Shown: piece by piece, positions 1 through 6,882 of the stretch
Numbering within the stretch: position 1 is the stretch's first letter
Layout: each line of letters opens with the position of its first letter
Assembly: GCA_016928525.1 (NCBI GenBank)
Contig: JAFGKO010000302.1
Span: forward strand, 1-7,272
Direction of reading: 5' to 3'
Origin: Anaerolineales bacterium
GTDB taxonomy: Bacteria; Chloroflexota; Anaerolineae; Anaerolineales; Villigracilaceae
Length of the DNA stretch: 7,272 bases
Notes under the pieces: generated by a model
Databases searched by the model: none
Seen by the model: only the letters and a program-made list of their open reading frames with translations
What the model was told of the DNA's origin: nothing
Position numbers and translations under genes: made by a program

Positions 1-376
1 CGCGGCTGCCTGCCTCCATCACCGCTTCGAAAACGGCGCGACGCTCCACGCTGGTGACTCCATACGGGACGGAGATCATCACACGCGGACGGAAGATGCG
101 CATCGAACCGCTGACGCGGCGCAAAAGATAGGCTAAAAGGGTTTCGGTGATTTCGTAATCGGCGATGACGCCATTCTTGAGGGGGCGCGCCACCTCGATG
201 CTCTCCGGCACGCGGCCAACCATATCAAGCGCTTCCCGGCCGACAGCCACCATCTTTTGCTCGTCCACTTCAATGGCAACAATGGTTGGCTCCTCGAGCA
301 GCACCTGCGTACTGTCAGCCAGGCGGGTGAACATCGTACCCAGGTCTATACCCAGGTCTTTGGAAAAGACTGCCAC
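1..376 (-). CDS. mreB: Rod shape-determining protein MreB, N-terminal part (runs off left edge)
   Basis: MreB is the bacterial actin homologue; it forms membrane-associated ATP-dependent filaments that guide lateral cell-wall synthesis. The window holds about the first 125 residues. Translation gives MAVFSKDLGIDLGTMFTRLA, where GIDLGT (residues 9-14) is the actin-type phosphate-1 loop. It is followed by EEPTIVAIE, then AVGREALDMVGR, then RPLKNGVIADYEITE, then RPRVMISVPYGVTSVERRAV, all in the order expected for MreB. The start is a GTG. The atpC stop codon lies in the same frame 6 nt upstream, and the next in-frame ATG (residue 15) would remove the phosphate loop, so GTG is the only sensible choice. 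An AAGGG lies only 3 nt before it, a short Shine-Dalgarno spacing that suggests translational coupling to atpC. The family call is firm; whether it is MreB proper or an Mbl-type paralogue cannot be told from this part. Confidence 0.93.
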   Translation of the reverse strand, partial: MAVFSKDLGIDLGTMFTRLADSTQVLLEEPTIVAIEVDEQKMVAVGREALDMVGRVPESIEVARPLKNGVIADYEITETLLAYLLRRVSGSMRIFRPRVMISVPYGVTSVERRAVFEAVMEAGSR

Positions 377-382
377 AGGCCC

Positions 383-838
383 TTACTTGTCCCCGCCAGG
401 GGATTTCTCTTCGTACGAGCGGGTCGAAACTTTGCGATAACGGCGGACAGCATCTAGCCGCAAATTGGAACGACGCAGGGCAGCCTCGACAGCAAGGTAG
501 GTGTCTGTATCCGGTGGAACGCCCTTTGCCAGCATCTCTTCAGCGCGCTTGCGGGCTGCTTCTGCGCGGTTCAGGTCAATTTCCTGGATGTTCTCGGCAG
601 CATCGGCAAGGACCGTGACAATATCCGGTTGGATTTCGGCTACACCGCCAGCCACTGTGAAGATTTCCTCCTTGCCTTTTATACGCACTTTGATAAAACC
701 GTAATTAAGGGTCGTCAAGAGCGGCGCGTGGTGCGGTAAAATGCCCATCTCGCCCGCCGAACCCGGCAGAACGACGATGTCCACGTCGCCTTCGAAGACC
801 ATGCGGTCCTGAGATACTATTTCGCATCGAATTGGCAT
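383..838 (-). CDS. atpC: F1F0 ATP synthase epsilon subunit
   Basis: Epsilon is part of the F1 central stalk; it couples gamma to the c-ring and can inhibit ATP hydrolysis through its C-terminal helices. The protein has 151 residues, slightly longer than the usual 130-140. Residues 1-84 match the N-terminal beta-sandwich (EIVSQDRMVFEGDVDIVVLP, then GEMGILPHHAPLLT, then AGGVAEI). Residues about 87-136 form the two-helix arm. This arm contains IDLNRA (87-92), which fits the I(L)DxxRA motif linked to ATP binding in Bacillus-type epsilon, and an arginine-rich second helix (ALRRSNLRLDAVRRYRK). A polar tail of about 15 residues follows (VSTRSYEEKSPGGDK) that I do not recognise from typical epsilon subunits. 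The ATG is preceded by a modest AAGGGA about 8 nt upstream. It follows atpD after 39 nt and precedes mreB by 6 nt, consistent with one operon. Confidence 0.96.
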   Translation of the reverse strand: MPIRCEIVSQDRMVFEGDVDIVVLPGSAGEMGILPHHAPLLTTLNYGFIKVRIKGKEEIFTVAGGVAEIQPDIVTVLADAAENIQEIDLNRAEAARKRAEEMLAKGVPPDTDTYLAVEAALRRSNLRLDAVRRYRKVSTRSYEEKSPGGDK

Positions 839-877
839 GTGTTTATCCCTTACGTCTATTCTACAACGTAAAGCATC

Positions 878-2299
<1,422 letters not shown>

Positions 2300-3184
2300 T
2301 TACTGGGCTAGCGCCTCGGCGCCGCCCACTATATCTAAAATGTCGTTGGTGATCGCCTGCTGGCGCACCTTATTGTATTTCAGTTGCAATCCATCTATCA
2401 ATTCGAGAGCATTGTCAGTCGCGTTGCGCATGGCAATCATACGGGCCGCATGCTCACTGGCCTGGGACTCGAGAATGGCCTGATATACCTGCAAAGCGGT
2501 AAAACGCGGGATGATCTCATCCAGAATTTCGCGCTCGGCAGGTTCATAAATGTAGGCGGCTGAAACATTGCGCCGCTGGTTGGGGACAACGTGCTCGTGT
2601 TCCGTTTCCAGTTCCAATGGCAAGAGTTTCTGTTTTTCCACAGTTTGGCGAGCCATAGTGTGAAAGTTGGTATATATCAGCCAGACTTCATCTACCTCGC
2701 CATTCAGGAAAGAGTCTACTACCAGACGGCCAATCGCCGAGACATCAGCAAAGGAGGGGGCGGCGGGCAGATTGCTGAAATCAGCCAGCACCTGTTTACG
2801 GCGACGAAAGAGCAAATCGCGACCTTTGCGGCCCACCGCAATATATTTGACAGGCACTTTGTAGTTATCAAAGTTCTGTGCCGTATGCCGGATGATATTC
2901 GAAGTGTAAGCACCCGCCAGACCACGATCCCCCGTAATGATGACAGCCATAGCAGTGTTGATATTGGTACGCTCCGTCAATAACGGATGCAGTTGGTTTC
3001 GTCCGGGCTGCGCTGCGACGTGAGTCAGCACTTGCCAGGCCTTGGTTGCATAAGGACGCGTTGCATTGACCGCATTGACGGCATGCCGCACCTTGCTGGC
3101 GCTGACCGCCTCAAGCGCACGCGTTACCTGCGAAATATTTTTGACACTGCGGATTCGCATCCGCATTTCTCGTCCGGAAGCCAT
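2300..3184 (-). CDS. atpG: F1F0 ATP synthase gamma subunit
   Basis: Gamma is the rotating central shaft of F1; its N- and C-terminal helices form a coiled coil inside the alpha3-beta3 ring. The 294-residue length is normal. Seen: the N-terminal helix MASGREMRMRIRSVKNISQV followed by TRALEAVSASKVR, the Rossmann-like domain with GDRGLAGAYTSN (85-96, usually GLCGAYN or GLAGAYN), and the conserved C-terminal helix with ARMIAMRNATDNALELIDGL then YNKVRQQAITNDILDIVGGA. The ATG is preceded by AAGGA about 6 nt upstream, and this site overlaps the atpA stop codon, so the two genes are translationally coupled (3 nt between stop and start). The N-terminal wording (SQVTRALEAVSASKVR) resembles what I recall from Anaerolineae, which is part of the taxonomic inference. 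Confidence 0.98.
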   Translation of the reverse strand: MASGREMRMRIRSVKNISQVTRALEAVSASKVRHAVNAVNATRPYATKAWQVLTHVAAQPGRNQLHPLLTERTNINTAMAVIITGDRGLAGAYTSNIIRHTAQNFDNYKVPVKYIAVGRKGRDLLFRRRKQVLADFSNLPAAPSFADVSAIGRLVVDSFLNGEVDEVWLIYTNFHTMARQTVEKQKLLPLELETEHEHVVPNQRRNVSAAYIYEPAEREILDEIIPRFTALQVYQAILESQASEHAARMIAMRNATDNALELIDGLQLKYNKVRQQAITNDILDIVGGAEALAQ

Positions 3185-3187
3185 GTC

Positions 3188-4849
3188 TTATCCTTGCCAG
3201 GTGCTTGCGAAGGTTTCGAATGCCTTTGCCATCCTGGATCGGAGGTCATCGCCAAGAGCTTTCTTCTCGATGATCTCCTTGCCTATGTCAGGATGCGAGG
3301 CAGCCATGAAGCGTAACAGGTCGGTTTCCCACTGGCGTATCTTTTCGACCGGAACGTGGTCAGCATAGCCGCTGGTGCCAGCCAGTAGGACCATGACCTG
3401 TTCTTCGAATTCCATCGGTTGATACTGAGGCTGTTTGAGCAATTCCTGCATGCGCTGGCCGCGATCCAACTGGCCGCGAGTAGCCTTATCAAGGTCGGCA
3501 GCCATCAAAGCAAAAGCCGCCAGTTCGCGATAAGCTGCCATATCCAGGCGCAGGCGTCCAGCCACCTGCTTCATGGCTTTAGTCTGGGCATCGCCGCCTA
3601 CGCGGGAGACCGAAATACCTACGTTTACCGCAGGGCGAATACCGGCGTTGAACAGGTTACTTTCGAGATAGATTTGTCCGTCCGTAATTGAAATAACGTT
3701 CGTCGGAATATAAGCCGAAACGTCGCCAAGTAGCGTTTCGATGATCGGCAAAGCGGTCAAAGAGCCGCCGGTTCCGGCGACTTTGACAACCTTGTATTTG
3801 TCAGCATCTGTCATTTCCTTGTGAGCTTCAATTGCTTGATCTTTGGCAATGGGGCCGATATAAACTTTCTTGTCCACGCCATCAGATTTGGCTGCCTCCC
3901 CTTCGAAGTCCTTGTCAACAATGACGTAGGAGTTGGCCAGGCGGGCAGCGCGTTCGAGCAAGCGGGAGTGTAGATAGAAAACATCACCCGGATAAGCTTC
4001 ACGTCCCGGCGGGCGGCGCAGCAACAGAGAAACCTGGCGGTATGCCCAGGCATGCTTGGAAAGGTCGTCATAAATCACCAGCGCATCACGGCCGGTTTCC
4101 ATGAACTCTTCGCCCATGGCGCAGCCAGCATAGGGAGCAATATACTGAAGGGCAGCCGATTCATCCGCTGCGGCAATGACCACGATGGTGTGATCCATCG
4201 CACCGTGTCGCTCGAGGATACCAACCGTACGAGCCACTGCAGCTTTCTTTTGGCCGATGGCTACGTAGATGCAGACCAAATCTTTGCCCTTTTGGTTGAT
4301 GATCGTGTCGATGGCAATAGCTGTCTTGCCGGTCTGGCGGTCGCCAATGATCAATTCGCGCTGGCCTCGTCCAACCGGGATCATGGCATCGATCGGCTTG
4401 ATACCGGTCTGGACGGGAGTATCCACATCCTGACGTTCGACCACACCCGGCGCAATGCGCTCGATGGGACGGTAGCCGCTAAATGCAACCGGGCCTTTGC
4501 CATCAACCGGTTCGCCCAGGGCGTTGACCACACGTCCGATGAGGCCGTTGCCGACAGGAACGGAAGCAATTCGCCCCGTAGCACGAACTGTCATTCCTTC
4601 GATGATTCCACCATAATCGCCCATGACGATCACACCGACGCTGTCCTTTTCCAGGTTGAAGGCCGTTCCCATCACACCGTTGGCAAATTGCACCAACTCC
4701 TGTGAGCGTACATTGGCCAAACCTGCTACGCGAGCAATCCCATCGCCCGCCTCCAAAACAGTACCGATATCACTGATGCCTATTTCAGGTTGGAAATCAT
4801 CTATTTGCTTTTGAAAATCACTGGCAATTTGCTTGATCAGATCTGACAT
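3188..4849 (-). CDS. atpA: F1F0 ATP synthase alpha subunit with an internal insertion
   Basis: Alpha forms the regulatory, non-catalytic nucleotide sites of F1 and supplies the arginine finger to beta. The protein has 553 residues, against about 500-515 in most bacteria. Seen: N-terminal helix and barrel ([20 protein letters not shown]), Walker A GDRQTGKT (169-176), Walker [13 protein letters not shown] (256-267), [31 protein letters not shown] (362-372), and ISVSRVGG with the arginine finger R416. The extra length lies between HSRLLERAA (294-302) and GSLTAL. There are 59 residues there, against about 8 in Bacillus-type and about 19 in E. coli alpha as I recall them. The segment is charged and lysine-rich ([36 protein letters not shown]). 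The ATG follows GGAGG with 4-nt spacing. It is the first gene of the operon; no atpH or F0 gene precedes it. Confidence 0.98.
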   Translation of the reverse strand: MSDLIKQIASDFQKQIDDFQPEIGISDIGTVLEAGDGIARVAGLANVRSQELVQFANGVMGTAFNLEKDSVGVIVMGDYGGIIEGMTVRATGRIASVPVGNGLIGRVVNALGEPVDGKGPVAFSGYRPIERIAPGVVERQDVDTPVQTGIKPIDAMIPVGRGQRELIIGDRQTGKTAIAIDTIINQKGKDLVCIYVAIGQKKAAVARTVGILERHGAMDHTIVVIAAADESAALQYIAPYAGCAMGEEFMETGRDALVIYDDLSKHAWAYRQVSLLLRRPPGREAYPGDVFYLHSRLLERAARLANSYVIVDKDFEGEAAKSDGVDKKVYIGPIAKDQAIEAHKEMTDADKYKVVKVAGTGGSLTALPIIETLLGDVSAYIPTNVISITDGQIYLESNLFNAGIRPAVNVGISVSRVGGDAQTKAMKQVAGRLRLDMAAYRELAAFALMAADLDKATRGQLDRGQRMQELLKQPQYQPMEFEEQVMVLLAGTSGYADHVPVEKIRQWETDLLRFMAASHPDIGKEIIEKKALGDDLRSRMAKAFETFASTWQG

Positions 4850-4853
4850 TTCG

Positions 4854-4870
4854 CCTCCACACCGATGTGG
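4854..4870 (-). promoter_or_regulatory. atpA Shine-Dalgarno partly inside a small hairpin
   Basis: The atpA ribosome binding site GGAGG (plus-strand 4854-4858) begins inside a perfect 5-bp inverted repeat, CCACA-TCGG-TGTGG on the minus strand (plus-strand 4857-4870). The repeat would pair the first two G of the site. Pairing of this size is weak, so an effect on atpA translation is only possible. The repeat itself is seen directly; its role is inference. Confidence 0.4.
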
Positions 4871-4924
4871 TGAAATGGTTTTGGGTAGCAGACCGCTACA
4901 ATATTACTCTTTATACATACAATT

Positions 4925-5017
4925 GCCCGGATCGTTTTCATATCCGGGCGCACCTTGGAGCATTACCCTCAGGTTGCTTCCAGACCAAGTTATGCGCATG
5001 TGAACCTGGTCACAGGT
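4925..5017 (-). ncRNA. Structured 5' leader of the atp operon mRNA (candidate cis-regulatory RNA)
   Basis: Read on the minus strand, downstream of the proposed atp promoter, three successive hairpins can form. First: ACCTG-TGAC-CAGGT (plus 5017-5004). Second: a long interrupted stem pairing GCGCA (4997-4993) with TGCGC (4952-4948) and CTTGG (4989-4985) with CCAAG (4958-4954), with inner pairs AGC/GCT and ACC/GGT and a TGAG apex (4971-4968). Third: GCCCGGAT (4949-4942) with ATCCGGGC (4932-4925), a perfect 8-bp stem with a 9-nt loop. The third stem shares two bases with the base of the second, so they either stack or compete. No U-run follows the third stem, so it is not a standard terminator. 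I do not recognise a known riboswitch or RNA family. The pairings are seen directly; function is inference. Confidence 0.4.
5004..5017. repeat. Inverted repeat ACCTG-GTCA-CAGGT, part of a cluster of CAGGT half-sites
   Basis: A perfect 5-bp inverted repeat with a 4-bp centre sits at the predicted atp transcription start. Further copies of the half-site flank it: CAGGTT at 4970-4975 (the inverse of AACCTG at 5003-5008) and ACCTG at 5030-5034, inside the spacer of the atp promoter. It could be a regulator binding site acting on DNA or the first hairpin of the leader RNA. With a 5-bp half-site, chance is a real alternative. Confidence 0.35.
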
Positions 5018-5024
5018 GAGCGTA

Positions 5025-5053
5025 ATAATACCTGAAAGAAACTATATTGTCCA
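5025..5053 (-). promoter_or_regulatory. Sigma-70-type promoter for the atp operon
   Basis: On the minus strand TGGACA (plus 5048-5053; 5 of 6 matches to TTGACA) is followed by a 17-bp spacer and TATTAT (plus 5025-5030; 5 of 6 matches to TATAAT). Transcription would start near 5018-5019, giving a leader of about 170 nt before atpA. A 14-bp inverted repeat (plus 5004-5017) lies right at or just after the predicted start, where an operator could sit. No other pair of boxes this good was found on this strand in the intergenic region. Confidence 0.6.
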
Positions 5054-5069
5054 GTTACAATCGTCACGC

Positions 5070-5097
5070 TTGAATTTTCCAAGTGTTCATTTATACT
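5070..5097 (+). promoter_or_regulatory. Sigma-70-type promoter for the ATP-grasp ligase gene
   Basis: TTGAAT (5070-5075; 4 of 6 matches) is followed by a 16-bp spacer and TATACT (5092-5097; 5 of 6 matches). The predicted start is near 5104, giving a leader of about 108 nt before the ATG at 5212. The -35 box lies back to back with that of the atp promoter, 16 bp apart, so one bound protein could affect both. Confidence 0.5.
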
Positions 5098-5125
5098 ATG
5101 ACGTATATTATTAGGAGATACGCAG

Positions 5126-5194
5126 TTGAATGAGAGCAGCCCGAAAATAAGGCGGTATCTTTTTGCGAACCGCGTAAGTCAAATTTGTAGGTAA
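5126..5194 (+). CDS. Possible 22-codon leader peptide upstream of the ligase gene
   Basis: A short ORF starts with TTG 8 nt after an AGGAG (5113-5117) that serves no other gene. It encodes 22 residues (MNESSPKIRRYLFANRVSQI plus CR) and stops with TAA 17 nt before the ligase ATG. A second reading from the ATG at 5130 gives only six codons (MRAARK), with a less suitable 12-nt spacing. The orphan Shine-Dalgarno just downstream of a promoter-like sequence suggests translation occurs here, perhaps to tune the downstream gene. There is no codon run or terminator-antiterminator pair that would show classical attenuation. It may be a chance ORF. Confidence 0.25.
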   Translation: MNESSPKIRRYLFANRVSQICR

Positions 5195-5211
5195 ATGAGA
5201 AAAGGAGAACC

Positions 5212-6372
5212 ATGTCTTCCACGAAAACATCACAAAATGATGCAGACAAGCCTCCAGGTCCGCGCATGAAGCGCTTCTGGCGCGTTGCAGTGCTGGCCAA
5301 CATTAAAGATGAGAGCAAACCCAAGCCCGAGGGCGTCCCACCGGATGCTTTTGCCGATTTTGACCACATCGAGACGGTGCAATCCATACAAAAAGCGATT
5401 GAAACCGACGGGCATGAGACTAAATTCATCATGGCCGATGAAAACCTGCCCTATGCCCTAAAAGAATATAACCCGGATATCTGCTTCAACATCGCCGAGG
5501 GATTGGGCGGCGACGCGCGCGAGGCGCAGGTTCCGTCTTTGCTGGAAATGCTACGCATCCCGTATACGGGATCGCGCATACTGACCAATGCCATTGCGCT
5601 CGATAAAACACTGACAAAGCGCATCTGGCGCGACCGACGCCTGCCCGTTGCTCCCTTTCAGGAATTCTCATCCGGAGAGGAACCACTCCGCCCTGAATTG
5701 AAGTTCCCGTTATTTGTCAAACCAGCCCGTGAAGGGACGGGCATGGGCGTAGACATGCAAGCGCGTGTGGAAAACGAAGCCGAAATGCGTGAGCGCGTCA
5801 AATACGTGATCCATTCTTATCAACAACCCGCGCTGGTTGAGAACTTCCTCCCCGGTCGCGAATTTACTGTTGGACAGCTTGGCCGCTTGGATGCCAAAAG
5901 TTTCAGCCGCCATCCACATTGGTATGATGCAGACGGTTTCCATCGCCTACCCATCCTGGAACTGAAGACAGAGAAATCTACCACGCCGGGGATTTACAGC
6001 CATGCGGCCAAAGCCCAACAACTGGGGGAAAAAGGGGCGCCGGAATATGTCTGCCCGGCAGACGTCGAACCGGAACTGGCAAAGAAACTGCACCATCTGG
6101 CTTTGCGCGGGCATCAACTTCTCTTTGCTACAGATGTTTCGCGTGTGGATTTTCGCCTGGATGTCGAGGGCAATCCGCGCCTGATCGAGATCAATCCCCT
6201 GCCCGGTCTGACGCCTGGTTACAGCGACCTGTGCCTGCAAGCGGCTGCCGAGGGCATCCGTTACGAGGATTTGATCCTGGAAATCCTGTACCTGGCAGCA
6301 GGCCGGTGGGGATTGTTGGAGCCGCGCGAATTACCGCCCGAACAAACGAAAAAAGCGCGGAAGAAACAATAG
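5212..6372 (+). CDS. ATP-grasp ligase of the D-alanine-D-alanine ligase superfamily
   Basis: Such enzymes use ATP to activate a carboxylate as an acyl-phosphate and join it to an amine; Ddl itself makes D-Ala-D-Ala for peptidoglycan. The protein has 386 residues and no signal peptide. Residues 24-125 form the pre-ATP-grasp domain (FNIAEGLGG 92-100; PSLLEMLRIPYTGS 108-121). Then come DKTLTK (131-136), FVKP with the ATP-contacting lysine (K170), glycine loop EGTGMGV (174-180), LVENFLPGREFTV (208-220), SRVDFRLD (310-317) and EINPLPGLTPGYSDL (326-340), where D313, E326 and N328 are the expected metal ligands. Y262 in IYSHAAK fits the Ddl omega-loop tyrosine. The Ddl N-terminal GGxSxExxVS motif is absent, so a different substrate is possible. 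The polar 20-residue N-terminus is kept because AAGGAG (5202-5207) lies 4 nt before this ATG, while ATG 5266 has no site. It ends in a lysine-rich tail. Confidence 0.85.
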   Translation: MSSTKTSQNDADKPPGPRMKRFWRVAVLANIKDESKPKPEGVPPDAFADFDHIETVQSIQKAIETDGHETKFIMADENLPYALKEYNPDICFNIAEGLGGDAREAQVPSLLEMLRIPYTGSRILTNAIALDKTLTKRIWRDRRLPVAPFQEFSSGEEPLRPELKFPLFVKPAREGTGMGVDMQARVENEAEMRERVKYVIHSYQQPALVENFLPGREFTVGQLGRLDAKSFSRHPHWYDADGFHRLPILELKTEKSTTPGIYSHAAKAQQLGEKGAPEYVCPADVEPELAKKLHHLALRGHQLLFATDVSRVDFRLDVEGNPRLIEINPLPGLTPGYSDLCLQAAAEGIRYEDLILEILYLAAGRWGLLEPRELPPEQTKKARKKQ

Positions 6373-6398
6373 AAGCGCTATTTATCGTATTCAAACAC

Positions 6399-6423
6399 AC
6401 AGCCTCGCTTTTCGCGAGGCTGT
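6399..6423 (+). terminator. Hairpin terminator, probably bidirectional
   Basis: A perfect 10-bp stem, ACAGCCTCGC with GCGAGGCTGT, encloses a 5-nt TTTTC loop, 26 nt after the ligase stop codon. The plus-strand sequence that follows (ATTATTTCACTC and onward) is U-rich but not a pure run. The stem also lies 22 nt beyond the stop of the cysteine-rich ORF arriving on the minus strand, so it probably ends both convergent transcripts. Confidence 0.85.
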
Positions 6424-6445
6424 ATTATTTCACTCTATCATTCTT

Positions 6446-6874
6446 CTAAAAAGAGCAATCCCGCAAATCTACTTTAATTACAGTACAACCGGAATCAGGC
6501 GCTGGAACGGTTGCACAACATTGCTGTGTCGTATCATACCCGTATCCTTCGGGGCATTGCCCATCTGTTGAACCTGTCCCCGCGGAATTGCAAGCCGAAT
6601 TGCACACCTTGAGGTCGAATGAAAATAACTCCGGGCCACTACAACTCACCATCTGGTTTCCATCTCGTAACCCCTCGTCGCTGCAAGTAAAGCCGGCAGT
6701 AACAACCTCGAATGTCGTGCCTTCTGGAAATGCCATCAACGTATACGGAACTTTGTTGCTGCAAAACTTGTCGCGCACATCCGCGACCGGGGCATAGCAG
6801 GTAGTCGCCGCATCCTGGCAAAACGGAGCGAATTGCACCAAACAGATCGCCCATCGTTTGTGCCAGCGTAGCAC
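6446..6874 (-). CDS. Cysteine-rich protein, likely an N-terminally truncated remnant or small secreted protein
   Basis: I do not recognise this gene. The ORF has 142 residues with 13 cysteines (about 9 percent). Spacing is irregular but includes CNSAC, CPEGYGYDTTQQCC and GCTVIKVDLRDCSF, a pattern typical of disulfide-rich extracellular domains. The frame looks genuinely coding across APVADVRDKFCSNKVPYTLM, PEGTTFEVVTAGFTC and SCSGPELFSFDLKVC. The start is weak: a GTG at 6874, with a TGA in the same frame 12 nt upstream, no good Shine-Dalgarno, and an N-terminus (MLRWHKRWAICLVQFAPFC) that is basic then briefly hydrophobic but short for a signal peptide. It begins 8 nt after the dehydrogenase stop and ends just before the shared hairpin. 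Either it is the surviving C-terminal domain of a larger exported protein, or a real small secreted protein with an unusual start. No catalytic motif is visible. Confidence 0.5.
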   Translation of the reverse strand: MLRWHKRWAICLVQFAPFCQDAATTCYAPVADVRDKFCSNKVPYTLMAFPEGTTFEVVTAGFTCSDEGLRDGNQMVSCSGPELFSFDLKVCNSACNSAGTGSTDGQCPEGYGYDTTQQCCATVPAPDSGCTVIKVDLRDCSF

Positions 6875-6882
6875 CTTCTTTT

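Noticed and set aside
4052..4705. A 217-codon plus-strand open frame opposite atpA
   Set aside because: It is antisense to the conserved nucleotide-binding part of atpA and its translation is His/Asp-rich filler typical of a shadow frame.
4925..4949. The perfect GCCCGGAT hairpin as a rho-independent terminator
   Set aside because: No T-run follows on either strand, and it lies between a promoter and the gene that promoter would serve; leader structure or attenuation is more likely.
4954..4989. Minus-strand GGTCTGGAAGCAACC resembles the 4.5S RNA core
   Set aside because: It lacks the spacing and the GGAAGGAAGCAGCC core; the pairing here is better explained by the atp leader hairpin.
5000..5034. 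GTGAACCTGGTCA resembles the start of the conserved domain of bacterial SRP RNA
   Set aside because: The required GGAA tetraloop and AGCAGC bulge do not follow, and the long flanking arms are missing.
5091..5432. A 113-codon minus-strand open frame across the divergent region and the ligase start
   Set aside because: It is antisense to the ligase gene, runs through the promoter region and has no domain or ribosome site.
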